Positions 1-8,183 of a DNA stretch of 64,000 bases are shown one piece after another. Source of the DNA: JAXDBM01 sp963709485 (GTDB lineage Bacteria; Desulfobacterota; Syntrophia; Syntrophales; Fen-1087); the NCBI GenBank assembly GCA_963709485.1, contig CAVPWE010000007.1:616703-680702 (forward strand). Direction: 5' to 3'. Each line of letters starts with the position of its first letter. Position 1 is the stretch's first letter. A program made the translations under genes and the position numbers. Below the pieces are notes generated by a model. The model did no database searches. It was not told where the DNA came from and saw only the letters and a program-made list of their open reading frames with translations.

Positions 1-87
1 AGCTTTGAAAAGCGCATCGGCCGCCCGCGACCCCTTTCTCAATGGCCTGTTGCAACCTTCACACGCTGCTGGTTTCGCAGTTCTCAC
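1..87 (-). CDS. possible 5' part of an unidentified cysteine-containing protein, cut by the window edge
   Basis: Read on the minus strand, a GTG at 87 preceded by GAAAGGAAC opens a frame that stays open to the window edge (29 codons). It begins VRTAKPAACEGCNRPLRKGS, with one CxxC pair. The frame is short and the Shine-Dalgarno spacing is only about 2 bases, so this may be chance. If real, the gene is divergent from the Fur-like repressor. No family is recognised. Confidence 0.2.
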   Translation of the reverse strand, partial: MRTAKPAACEGCNRPLRKGSRAADALFKA

Positions 88-206
88 GTTCCTTTCAAGC
101 CGCGTCACGGGCTTATATCTGCCCGGATTTTCACCAAAAGTCAACGATTTTATTATATTAAAATCAACCACTGCCGTGCGGACCGGTGAACGACGTGAAA
201 ATTATT

Positions 207-221
207 TGCAATCGAGTTGCA
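207..221. promoter_or_regulatory. inverted repeat TGCAA-N5-TTGCA, likely operator of the Fur/Zur-like repressor
   Basis: The sequence TGCAA tcgag TTGCA is a perfect 5-bp inverted repeat in an AT-rich stretch. It ends 13 bases before the ATG of the Fur-family gene that heads the zinc uptake operon. Fur-family dimers bind such dyads and commonly repress their own operon. That this is a zinc (Zur) box is inferred from the znuACB genes downstream; it was not matched to a known consensus. Confidence 0.5.
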
Positions 222-234
222 TTTAATATAGGGT

Positions 235-681
235 ATGTCCATGTTACTGAAGGAAGAGCACTGCAACGTGGAAGGGACGCTTCGGGAGGCGGGTCTGAGC
301 CAGACGGGCCAGCGGGTGGCCGTGCTGACGGTCATCATCCGTGCCGAAGGTCCGTTGAGCGCCGGCGAGATCCTGAATCGAGCGGACCCCGGGCAGAAGA
401 TCAACCGGGTCACCGTCTACAGGATCCTTTCGTCATTCCGGGACAGCCGGATCATCCGTGAGTTGCCGACGGATCAGGGGACAAAGCTTTACGAGATGGC
501 CTGCCGTCACAATCCCGTTCATCCCCATTTTTACTGTAAAGCCTGCCGGACCATGACCTGTCTGCCGCCGGTCAAGCTCTCGAAAGCGGCCCAATGGCTG
601 GCCGGGCCGGACGCCTTCCGTGTCGATGATGTGCAGGTGCACCTCACGGGAATCTGCCGGCAGTGCCACCGAAGGGGATGA
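235..681 (+). CDS. Fur/Zur-family metal-dependent transcriptional repressor
   Basis: This 148-residue protein has the Fur-family order: a winged helix in the first 85 residues (recognition-helix segment INRVTVYRIL at 56-65), then a metal and dimerisation domain. In that domain HPHFYC carries H96 and H98, CKAC is at 101-104 and CRQC at 141-144. The two CxxC pairs form the structural zinc site of the family. It lies 50 bases upstream of znuA in the same direction, so regulation by zinc (Zur role) is the best inference, although Fur or PerR activity cannot be excluded from sequence. The TGCAA-N5-TTGCA dyad just upstream suggests autoregulation. A second ATG two codons later is also possible as start. 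Confidence 0.88.
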   Translation: MSMLLKEEHCNVEGTLREAGLSQTGQRVAVLTVIIRAEGPLSAGEILNRADPGQKINRVTVYRILSSFRDSRIIRELPTDQGTKLYEMACRHNPVHPHFYCKACRTMTCLPPVKLSKAAQWLAGPDAFRVDDVQVHLTGICRQCHRRG

Positions 682-731
682 ACAGGGCGGACAATGCGCG
701 TCCGAGCGCATGAAGATAAGAGAAGCGGAAT

Positions 732-1667
732 ATGAACCCTTCCCGGATATCAAGAAACGCAGTTTTAATGGCCTTGATCCTGGCCGTTGCCGGCCTGGCG
801 GCATCCTGTCAGGGAAATGGTGCCGGAACGGGAAATGACGGCCGTCTGAAGGTCGTGGCAAGCCTCTTTCCGACCTATGACTTTGCCCGTCATATCGGCC
901 GGGACAAAGCGGAAGTGACCCTTCTGCTGCCCCCGGGCGTCGAGGCGCACAGCTTTGAACCGAAACCGGGCGACATGATGCGGCTCAACCGCGCGGACAT
1001 TCTGATCTACACGAACCGGCAGATGGAGCCCTGGGTTCGGAAGATCCTGCGGGGAACGCAGAACGGGCGTCTCGCGGTTGTGGAGGCGGGGCTGGGGATA
1101 GCCCTGTCACGGGACACCGGGGAGAAGGCGGACGGCGGCGGAGATCCCCACATCTGGCTCGATTTTTCCAATGCCGCGGCGATGGTGGACAACATTCGGA
1201 ACGGATTTATCGGCCGGGATCCGAAAAACAGCGATTTCTATTTCCGGAATGCCGAGGAATACAAGGCGCTGCTTCAGGACCTGGACCGGCGTTACCGGGA
1301 GAGCCTGTCCGGCTGCAGAAAAAAGGTTCTGGTTCACGGCGGCCACTCCGCCTTCGGATACCTGGCCGGCCGGTATGGGCTGCGGTACCTGTCCGCTTAC
1401 GGTCTTTCGCCGAACGCCGAACCCCGGCCGGAGGATCTGGTCAGGCTGAGCAGGACCCTCCGTGCGAGCGGGCTGAAGCACATCTTCTCGGAGGAGCTCC
1501 TTTCCCCCCGCATTGCGGAGATGATCGCAAAGGAGACAGGCGCCGCCGTGCTGCCGCTGTCTACCGGCCACAACATCGGGCGAGAGGCGCTTGGCGGGGG
1601 GGAGACATTCATTGCCCTGATGATGAAAAACCTGGAACAGCTCAAGGCAGGCCTGCAATGTCCATGA
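732..1667 (+). CDS. znuA: zinc/manganese ABC transporter substrate-binding lipoprotein (ZnuA-like)
   Basis: This 311-residue protein starts with a lipoprotein signal peptide: charged N-terminus, hydrophobic core, lipobox LAASC with C26 as the lipidation site. The mature part is a cluster 9 (SBP_bac_9) metal-binding protein. Expected ligands are visible as H74 (VEAHSFEP), H141 (DPHIWLD) and H205 (HGGHSAFGY). It lacks the long histidine-rich loop typical of many zinc-specific ZnuA proteins, so manganese or broader specificity is possible. It captures the metal in the periplasm and passes it to ZnuB/ZnuC. The stop overlaps the start of znuC by 10 bases, indicating translational coupling. Confidence 0.9.
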   Translation: MNPSRISRNAVLMALILAVAGLAASCQGNGAGTGNDGRLKVVASLFPTYDFARHIGRDKAEVTLLLPPGVEAHSFEPKPGDMMRLNRADILIYTNRQMEPWVRKILRGTQNGRLAVVEAGLGIALSRDTGEKADGGGDPHIWLDFSNAAAMVDNIRNGFIGRDPKNSDFYFRNAEEYKALLQDLDRRYRESLSGCRKKVLVHGGHSAFGYLAGRYGLRYLSAYGLSPNAEPRPEDLVRLSRTLRASGLKHIFSEELLSPRIAEMIAKETGAAVLPLSTGHNIGREALGGGETFIALMMKNLEQLKAGLQCP

Positions 1668-2416
1668 ATGTGATCGATGTCCGGAATCTCAGCTTTTCCT
1701 ACAATGGGGTCGATGTTCTGAAGGACATCTCCTTTGCCGTTCACGGCGAAGACTACGTGGGACTGGCGGGTCCCAACGGATCCGGAAAAACCACACTGCT
1801 GAAGGCCCTGCTGGGCATTGTCGCGCCGGCAAGGGGAGTCGTCCGGCTGTTTGATCATGAACTCAATGACTTCCGGGACTGGCACAAAATCGGCTATCTC
1901 CCCCAGAAACTGAATGCCTTCAATCCCCATTTCCCATCGACGGTGCGGGAAATCGTCGCCCTGGGGCTCATTTCGAAAAGGACCTTCTCCGGGCGCCTGG
2001 ACAAGGCGGACCGAATGGCGATCGACCGGACGCTGGAGCGGCTCCATATCCTGGATATCGGGGATTCCCTGATCGGCGAACTCTCCGGCGGCCAGCAGCA
2101 GCGCGTTCTCATTGCCAGGGCGATCGTCCATAAGCCGGAGATCGTCATTCTGGACGAACCGGCCTCGGCGCTGGACCCGGATACCCGGGAGCATTTTTTT
2201 TCCATCCTGCGGGACCTGAACCGCGCCGATCATGCCACCGTGATCCTCGTGACCCATGACATCGGCAGCATCGGCCAGCATGCCGGCAAGCTCCTGTATA
2301 TTGACCGGAAGGTGATCTTTTACGGAAGTTTCGACGATTTCTGCCGCTCCGAAAACATGGCTGCGCTGTTCGGCGGAAATGCCCAGCACATCATCTGTCA
2401 CCAGCACGACCGCTGA
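1658..2416 (+). CDS. znuC: zinc/manganese ABC transporter ATPase (ZnuC-like)
   Basis: This 252-residue cytoplasmic ATPase powers metal import. Walker A GPNGSGKTT is at 38-46, the ABC signature LSGGQ at 142-146, and Walker B VILDEP at about 163-168, with the H-loop in VTHDIGSIG. It has the usual length for the family and no C-terminal extension. It overlaps znuA by 10 bases and is followed after 14 bases by znuB, with GGGGAGG as ribosome binding site for the latter. Confidence 0.93.
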   Translation: MSMNVIDVRNLSFSYNGVDVLKDISFAVHGEDYVGLAGPNGSGKTTLLKALLGIVAPARGVVRLFDHELNDFRDWHKIGYLPQKLNAFNPHFPSTVREIVALGLISKRTFSGRLDKADRMAIDRTLERLHILDIGDSLIGELSGGQQQRVLIARAIVHKPEIVILDEPASALDPDTREHFFSILRDLNRADHATVILVTHDIGSIGQHAGKLLYIDRKVIFYGSFDDFCRSENMAALFGGNAQHIICHQHDR

Positions 2417-2430
2417 CGGGGAGGTGATCG

Positions 2431-4884
2431 ATGGAGATTCTTGAATATCTGAAATACGGGTTTGTCCAGAGGGCCCTCATCGCGGGCGTGTTCATCGCCC
2501 TGCTCTGTTCGCTCCTGGGGCTCCTGCTCGTTCTGAGGCGTCTGTCCCTGATCGGCGACGGTCTGGCCCATGTCACCTTCGGAAGCGTCGCGCTGGGCCT
2601 TTTTATCAAGGCTTCCCCCCTTTATGTTTCTCTTCCCGTCGTCATGCTGAGCGCCCTGGGCATTCTGAAACTGACGGAGAGAGCCCGGATATACGGCGAT
2701 GCGGCCATCGGGGTCGTCTCCTCCTTCGGGATTGCCGCCGGTGTGATCCTGGCCAGCATGGCCGGGGGGTTCAACGTTGACCTCTTCAGCTATCTCTTCG
2801 GCAACATCCTGGCGATCAGTCATGCGGAGTTGATGCTTTCCGTCGCCCTGTCCATCGTGGTTCTGCTGTTGATCCGGGTGTACTACCATGACATCTTTGC
2901 CATCACCTTTGATGAGGAGCTGGCGCGCGTGTCCGGGGTCGGCACGCGGAAAATCAATGCCGTCCTCGTCCTGCTGGCGGCGGTCACCGTTGTGCTGTCC
3001 ATGAATGTGGCCGGCATCCTCTTGATTTCAGCCCTGATGATCCTCCCGGGGGTCACGGCCCTGCAACTGGCACGAGGATTCAGGCAGACCATGGTCCTTG
3101 CCGGTCTTGCCGGGGTAGCTTCGGTCGTGACGGGCATTTTTGCCTCGCTCGCCATGAACCTGCCGACCGGCGCCACGATCGTCATGGTCAACCTGCTGTT
3201 TTTTGCGGCAGCCTTTGCCTGGAAAAATTTCAGGGGGATGAAAAGGGTCGGGAGCGGTGTTCTGATGATCCTGTTGCCGGTCCTGCTCTGCGGGGCCTGT
3301 ACGGACCAGGGAGACCGCACCGGCGGCCGGGCCGGCGCGCGCGGCGCGGACAGCGGTCCCGCGTATGGCGATATTCTGGTGGAAGGCTCCATCGGGGACG
3401 CCAGCAACCTGATCCCCATCCTGGCATCCGACAATGCATCCCATGAGATTGCCGGCATGGTGTTCAACGGCCTGGTCAAGTATGACAAGAATATCCGGAT
3501 CGTCGGGGATCTGGCCGAGTCCTGGGAGGTTTCCGAAGACGGTCTGGTCATCACCTTCCATCTTCGCAAGGGGGTCAAATGGCATGACGGACGCCCTTTT
3601 ACGGCTGACGATGTCCTTTATACCTACCGGGTGACCATCGACCCCGGAACGCCCACGCCGTATGCCGGCGATTTTCTGAAGGTGAAAAAGGCGGAGGTCC
3701 TGGATCCCCATACCTTCCGGGTGACTTATGCCAGGCCCTTCGCACCCGCACTGATGAGCTGGGGGAACGCCGTCCTTCCCAAACATCTCCTGGATGGCCG
3801 GGACATCACCCGGTCGCCCCTGCGGCGACACCCTGTCGGGACCGGCCCCTACCGCTTCAGGGAGTGGGTGACCGGGCAGAAGATCGTGCTGGCGTCGAAT
3901 CCGGATTATTTCGAGGGGCGGCCTTATCTGGACGGCTACATCATGCGGGTCATCCCCGACATGGCCACCATGTTCCTGGAATTGCGTGCCAACGGCGTGG
4001 ACCGCATGGGCCTGACGCCGCTTCAGTACACCCGGCAGACGGAAAACAACCTCTTCCGGAAAAATTACAACAAATATCGTTACCTCTCGTTTTCCTACGC
4101 GTTCCTCGGGTACAACCTCGCCAAGCCCATGTTCGCCGACAAGCGGGTCCGCCAGGCCATTGCCCACGCCGTGAACAAGGAGGAAATCATCGATGGTATC
4201 CTGCTGGGACTGGGCAAGGAGGCCACAGGGCCCTATAAGCCCGGCGCATGGGCGCACAATCCCGGCGTGAAACGCTATCCCTACGATCCTGCGAAGGCCA
4301 GGGCGCTCCTGGAGGAGGCGGGGTGGAGAGATGCCGACGGGGACGGGACGCTCGACAAGAGCGGCGAGCCTTTTGTTTTTGAAATTATCACCAACCAGGG
4401 AAACGAGGTCCGGGCGAAATGCGCGGAGATCATCCAGAAGCGGCTGGCCGAGGTGGGTATCCGCGTAAAGATCAGAATCCTGGAGTGGGCCGCCTTTGTC
4501 AACGACTTCATCAACAAGCGGCGCTTTGACGCGACGATCCTGGCCTGGACGATTCCCATGGACCCGGACATCTACGATGTCTGGCATTCAAGCAAGACCG
4601 GTCCGGATGAACTCAACTTCGTGTCCTACAGGAACCGTGAGGTGGACGAACTGCTGGAGAAGGGGAGGGGGACTTTCGACCAGCGGCAGCGGAAAAAATG
4701 CTACGACCGGATCCAGGAAATCCTCGCGGAAGAACAGCCCTACCTGTTCCTATACGTTGCCGACGCCCTGCCGATCATCCATGCGCGCTTCCGCGGGATC
4801 GAGCCGGCGCCGCTGGGCATCGGCTACAATTTCATCAAATGGTACGTTCCTCCGGGGGAGCAGAAACTGGTCCTGAAGCCCTGA
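2431..4884 (+). CDS. znuB: ZnuB-like permease fused in frame to a family 5 peptide-binding lipoprotein
   Basis: One uninterrupted 817-codon frame holds two proteins. Residues 1 to about 269 are a multi-span ABC-3 family permease (ZnuB/MntB type). From M270 (ATG at 3238) the sequence KRVGSGVLMILLPVLLCGAC looks like a complete lipoprotein signal peptide with lipobox LCGAC. A full SBP_bac_5 (DppA/OppA type) solute-binding protein follows to the end. No stop separates them. The ATG at 3238 has GGGGG directly in front of it, which is too close for a good ribosome binding site. Either this is a true fusion, or the two are translated separately from a missing or misread stop. The binding domain belongs to the peptide/nickel class, not the ZnuA class, so it may bring in another substrate such as nickel or a metallophore. 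An intrinsic terminator overlaps the stop codon. Confidence 0.85.
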   Translation: MEILEYLKYGFVQRALIAGVFIALLCSLLGLLLVLRRLSLIGDGLAHVTFGSVALGLFIKASPLYVSLPVVMLSALGILKLTERARIYGDAAIGVVSSFGIAAGVILASMAGGFNVDLFSYLFGNILAISHAELMLSVALSIVVLLLIRVYYHDIFAITFDEELARVSGVGTRKINAVLVLLAAVTVVLSMNVAGILLISALMILPGVTALQLARGFRQTMVLAGLAGVASVVTGIFASLAMNLPTGATIVMVNLLFFAAAFAWKNFRGMKRVGSGVLMILLPVLLCGACTDQGDRTGGRAGARGADSGPAYGDILVEGSIGDASNLIPILASDNASHEIAGMVFNGLVKYDKNIRIVGDLAESWEVSEDGLVITFHLRKGVKWHDGRPFTADDVLYTYRVTIDPGTPTPYAGDFLKVKKAEVLDPHTFRVTYARPFAPALMSWGNAVLPKHLLDGRDITRSPLRRHPVGTGPYRFREWVTGQKIVLASNPDYFEGRPYLDGYIMRVIPDMATMFLELRANGVDRMGLTPLQYTRQTENNLFRKNYNKYRYLSFSYAFLGYNLAKPMFADKRVRQAIAHAVNKEEIIDGILLGLGKEATGPYKPGAWAHNPGVKRYPYDPAKARALLEEAGWRDADGDGTLDKSGEPFVFEIITNQGNEVRAKCAEIIQKRLAEVGIRVKIRILEWAAFVNDFINKRRFDATILAWTIPMDPDIYDVWHSSKTGPDELNFVSYRNREVDELLEKGRGTFDQRQRKKCYDRIQEILAEEQPYLFLYVADALPIIHARFRGIEPAPLGIGYNFIKWYVPPGEQKLVLKP

Positions 4885-4897
4885 GGCAGGGCTTTTT
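4876..4897 (+). terminator. intrinsic terminator ending the znu operon
   Basis: AAGCCCTG and CAGGGCTT form an 8-bp stem around an AGG loop, followed by a run of five T. The stop codon of the upstream gene (4882-4884) lies at the top of the hairpin. The converging gene ends at 4899. Confidence 0.75.
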
Positions 4898-4898
4898 C

Positions 4899-5645
4899 TC
4901 AGGGTGCGGCTTTTTTGGGCCTTGCATCGGCCGGTTTTTTCGTCACCCCCGAAATTTCGACCGCATAGATGTTTTCCGCTTTGTAATAGGTTTGATCGAC
5001 ATCGTAGTTGAGGTTGGGCTCCACATCGATGACGATCCTCATGCTGTTTGTCGTCCGGTCCAGCGCGGTGCGGATCTGCCTGACCAGCTTCCCATCGGCG
5101 CGTATCCGGGCCAGACCCCTCCCCGCGGACGAAACGTTGTCGACGTCGATGACGACTCTCGGATTTGCCCCGTCGATGCCGAAGATCCGGGGAGCACTGA
5201 AGCGGTTGAATTCGATCAGAACCCTTTCACGACCGCTTGCTTCCTTCTTGAAGGTGATGTTTCTTACGACCACGGTGTCCGCGTATTGATTCTTAACAGA
5301 GGTCATGTTTTTTGACGCAGCGGATTCCGCCCCCTTCGGGAGGGCAGTCGGCGCTGTCAGGCGGGGGCTGTGTACGTAACCGAGAGCCCTGGCTTCGTCG
5401 CGGATTTTTTCATCGGGAGGAAAAACGGCGTACCAGTCATTTTTCAGGAAATCGGCCTTGACGGATTCCCCGGCCTTCAGCACCCCCCTGATTTTGGCGC
5501 TAAGCGACCGCTCGGCCCGAATGTTGGTTTTCGACCGGGCCGACAGGATCGTTCCCCAGTCCTGGGCGCCGGCGGGAGCGGGGATCAGGAGGAAAAGACA
5601 CATGGACGAAAGCAGGAAAAGTGCGAATGTTTTATGCCCGTTCAT
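4899..5645 (-). CDS. exported protein with SH3-like and AMIN domains
   Basis: The chosen ATG at 5645 has AAGGAG seven bases upstream; a longer frame from 5672 lacks this. The 248-residue product has a Sec signal peptide (MNGHKTFALFLLSSMCLFLL, cleavage near AGAQD). An SH3-like domain follows (SARSKTNIRAERSLSAKIRG, then a KAGESV motif). The C-terminal half is an AMIN domain (VVRNITFKKEASGRERVLIE, then RVVIDVDNVSS). AMIN domains target periplasmic proteins such as amidase AmiC and secretin PilQ to peptidoglycan or cell-envelope machines. No amidase or secretin domain is attached, so it is probably an accessory envelope protein. Its own promoter is at 5690-5718. Confidence 0.82.
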   Translation of the reverse strand: MNGHKTFALFLLSSMCLFLLIPAPAGAQDWGTILSARSKTNIRAERSLSAKIRGVLKAGESVKADFLKNDWYAVFPPDEKIRDEARALGYVHSPRLTAPTALPKGAESAASKNMTSVKNQYADTVVVRNITFKKEASGRERVLIEFNRFSAPRIFGIDGANPRVVIDVDNVSSAGRGLARIRADGKLVRQIRTALDRTTNSMRIVIDVEPNLNYDVDQTYYKAENIYAVEISGVTKKPADARPKKAAP

Positions 5646-5689
5646 AATCACTCCTTTTTCCGGATGTCTCACTTGAGTTCATTAGATTT

Positions 5690-5718
5690 ATGATATTCTT
5701 TAAGAAGGGTCTTGTCAA
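5690..5718 (-). promoter_or_regulatory. sigma70-type promoter for the SH3/AMIN protein gene
   Basis: On the minus strand TTGACA (5718-5713) and TATCAT (5695-5690) are separated by exactly 17 bases. The expected start site near 5683 gives a leader of about 38 bases to the ATG at 5645. Confidence 0.7.
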
Positions 5719-5725
5719 AAAGAAT

Positions 5726-6958
5726 CTACAGGTGTGCCCCGAAACTCAGGGCCGTCCGGTCGATGGCGACACGCATGGTTTCATGAACCAGTTCGTGATG
5801 ACCGATGACAAAGGGGTGATAGACCAGCATGGTATCTGCGGCGGATATCTGGATTTCCGTCAGCCTCGGATAAACCTGCCGCTTGTCCACAGCCAGGCTG
5901 GCCAGGGTGATTCTCATGCTTTCCGCGGCTTCCGGACCGGCCAGCGTCGCCGGATGGAAAGTAGCCCCGGCAAGGGACTCCCCCTTCTTTCCCTCCGGCT
6001 GGAAGGCCGTCATCTGGCGAGCCCATCTCAGAAACAGGGCCGGGCTCAGTTTGAAGGCGGGCGCCCAGAAGTAAACCGGTGTCGATTCATAAGCGGCGTC
6101 GATGACTTTGGGCAGGTTCGCCAGGCGGATCAGGTCTGCATAGGAGCGGAGCGGAAGCCCCTTCACACGGGGCTTAATCTTCCAGAAGGGCAGGTAGAGG
6201 ACCGGTTTCTTTGTGGTGGCAGCCATCACGGAGAAGGGAACCCGTTCGAATTGCGTCCCGGCGCAGCTCCAGGCGGAGTCGCAATTATTGCAGATCATGA
6301 CCCGGGCGTCCCTCTCACCCTCGAGGTCCCAGCCGCAGTGCGGGCAGAGCGTCGATATGAAGCGAACCTGCCAGTTGGGCGGTTTCATCGCCGGTGGCTT
6401 CCCGGCACTTTCATTTTCAACCCACACGGTCAGGGGTCTTTTCAGCAGGGCGTCATGGAGCATGCCGTTCTTGAGGTAGGCCGGGGTGTAAACCAGGCTG
6501 ACCGTTTCGCCGATGAAGGCTTGGCAGAAGGCGTGCCCGGAAGGATTGGTTGATTCCATCGCCGGGATCACCGTCCGGGCCTGCAGGCTCGCTTCCATGA
6601 AGTGCCCCGGCATGTCCGTCGATATGTACCTTACGGTCATGGCCTGTGGCCGCACCCCGAGGGAGCCGGGAAGCCCGGCAGCGCGGGCGGCCAGAATGCT
6701 GGTGTCCACAAAGCGGGGGATGATCCCGTCCGCTTGCACGGAAAAGAAAATTCCCCTGAGGCGCCAGTAGGGCAGATAGATCCGGTCCCCAGTCTCATGA
6801 TCGGGAGCGGGGATGTGATACCGGAAATGATCGGGGGTCGCGAGATACAGCTTTGTCCTGCAGAAGGGGCAGGACAGAAGGCGGTCCGCCTCGTCGAGAA
6901 TAACGGGCGCGCCGCACTGGGGACAGTGATGTTCGATCTTCCAGTTAGAGTCGCTCAC
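5726..6958 (-). CDS. duplicated zinc-ribbon protein, partner of the SPFH protein
   Basis: The GTG at 6958 is preferred because the product then starts SDSNWKIEHHCPQCG and overlaps the upstream gene by only 14 bases; an ATG at 6997 is the alternative (423 residues, numbering used here). The protein shows an internal duplication. Each half has a zinc ribbon (CPQC at 25-28 with CPFC at 43-46; CPHC at 218-221 with CNNC at 236-239), followed by a YLP(Y/F)W motif (74-78 and about 268-272). No enzyme motif, signal peptide or clear membrane span is seen. Coupling to the SPFH gene suggests a shared role at the membrane. In Bacillus subtilis the SPFH protein YdjI is likewise encoded with a zinc-ribbon protein, YdjG. 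The function here is unknown. Confidence 0.72.
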   Translation of the reverse strand: MSDSNWKIEHHCPQCGAPVILDEADRLLSCPFCRTKLYLATPDHFRYHIPAPDHETGDRIYLPYWRLRGIFFSVQADGIIPRFVDTSILAARAAGLPGSLGVRPQAMTVRYISTDMPGHFMEASLQARTVIPAMESTNPSGHAFCQAFIGETVSLVYTPAYLKNGMLHDALLKRPLTVWVENESAGKPPAMKPPNWQVRFISTLCPHCGWDLEGERDARVMICNNCDSAWSCAGTQFERVPFSVMAATTKKPVLYLPFWKIKPRVKGLPLRSYADLIRLANLPKVIDAAYESTPVYFWAPAFKLSPALFLRWARQMTAFQPEGKKGESLAGATFHPATLAGPEAAESMRITLASLAVDKRQVYPRLTEIQISAADTMLVYHPFVIGHHELVHETMRVAIDRTALSFGAHL

Positions 6959-8066
6959 CGCACTGATTGCAGAATGTTGAATTCGAAAGGTTCTCATGCC
7001 CGCAGTGGGGGCATTTTTTCTGCTGCGGCTTGACGTCCACGGGGTGTCCGCATCCGGAACAGAAGTTGGCGTCGGGCGCGAGATTGCCGCCGCACCGGGA
7101 ACACCGGTGAAACAGAAGGATCTGACGGCCGCAGGTCGGGCAGAATCGCGATTCCCGGCCCACCGGTTGCCGGCAGTCCGGACATGTCAGCGTTTCCGGT
7201 GCGGCCGCCTGTTGCGCTCCCGCCTTGAAGGCATCCGCGAACATGGCCGGCATCATGAATCCCATTCCCATCCCCAGGCCCGCGCCGGCCTCGCCCTGTG
7301 ATTGTGAAGCCGTTTCCATGGCCATGGCGGCCTTCATTTTCAAAAGCTTGTTGAGATCGTCAAAGACGCCCAGACGGCTTTTATCGTCGATCGCCTTCTG
7401 GACCTCCGGCGGCGGCGTGATGGCGTTGATGTAGAGTTCGGTCAGCCCGAGGCCGAACCGGCTGAAATCGTCCTGCAGGCACTGGACCAGCTCCCCGGAG
7501 AGTTCATTGTACCGTGCCGGCAGGTTGAAGATCGTGTCGATCTTTTCCCCCATATAATCGTTGAAGCGGGAAACGATGACCCGGTTCAGGTACTCCTCAA
7601 TTTCGGCGGTGGTGTATACGCCCTGCGTGCCCACGAGACTGTTGATGAACAGGACGGGCTGCAGGATGCGGAGATTGAACACGCCGAAGGCCCGGAGCCG
7701 GATGAGGCCCAGCTCCGAATCCCGGAAGGCCACGGGGTCGCGGGTCCCCCACTTGAGGTTGGGGAACACTTTCATGCTGGTGATGTAGACCTCCGCCCGC
7801 AACGGGCTGGTCATACCCCAGGGGAAGCTCAGCACTTTGGTCAGAATGGGGATGTTGGCCGTCTTCAGGGTGTGGCGGCCCGGTCCGATGGCGTCATAGG
7901 CCCGGCCGTTGTAGAAGAAAACGGCGGCCTGGCTTTCCCGGACCGTCAACTGGGCGCCGAACTTGATTTCACCGGAGCCTTTTTCGGGGATCCGGTGCAC
8001 CAGCTCTTTTCCGGATTCGTCGAACCACTCAATCACCTCCAGAAAGATAACATTGTCTGTTCCCAT
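6945..8066 (-). CDS. SPFH-domain protein with C-terminal zinc ribbons (YdjI-like)
   Basis: The start at 8066 is chosen because AAGGGGGG lies 9 bases upstream and because a longer frame from 8108 would overlap the -10 box of the promoter at 8105-8133. The product is about 373 residues. An SPFH (band 7/flotillin-like) domain fills roughly residues 25-240. A methionine- and glycine-rich linker follows (GLGMGMGFMMPAMF). The C-terminus has several CxxC pairs forming zinc ribbons (CPDC, CPTCG, CSRCGG, CSGCG, CPHCG, CNQCG). This architecture matches the YdjI/virion-core-like SPFH family, thought to scaffold membrane-associated complexes in envelope stress. The gene overlaps the duplicated zinc-ribbon gene downstream, so the two are very likely one functional unit. 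Confidence 0.82.
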   Translation of the reverse strand: MGTDNVIFLEVIEWFDESGKELVHRIPEKGSGEIKFGAQLTVRESQAAVFFYNGRAYDAIGPGRHTLKTANIPILTKVLSFPWGMTSPLRAEVYITSMKVFPNLKWGTRDPVAFRDSELGLIRLRAFGVFNLRILQPVLFINSLVGTQGVYTTAEIEEYLNRVIVSRFNDYMGEKIDTIFNLPARYNELSGELVQCLQDDFSRFGLGLTELYINAITPPPEVQKAIDDKSRLGVFDDLNKLLKMKAAMAMETASQSQGEAGAGLGMGMGFMMPAMFADAFKAGAQQAAAPETLTCPDCRQPVGRESRFCPTCGRQILLFHRCSRCGGNLAPDANFCSGCGHPVDVKPQQKKCPHCGHENLSNSTFCNQCGERL

Positions 8067-8104
8067 GCGTTTCATCCCCCTTTCCATGGTTGAGCGTCGC
8101 CTTC

Positions 8105-8133
8105 TCATTACGCAAGGCGGCAGGGGCTGTCAA
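8105..8133 (-). promoter_or_regulatory. promoter of the SPFH/zinc-ribbon operon
   Basis: Minus-strand TTGACA (8133-8128) and TAATGA (8110-8105) are separated by 17 bases. The -35 box is a perfect match and the -10 box is weak. Predicted initiation near 8098 supports the downstream start codon at 8066. Confidence 0.5.
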
Positions 8134-8183
8134 GCACAATTCGGGGTTTGATATTTGGTGTGGAATCATGTAAGTCTGCGGCC

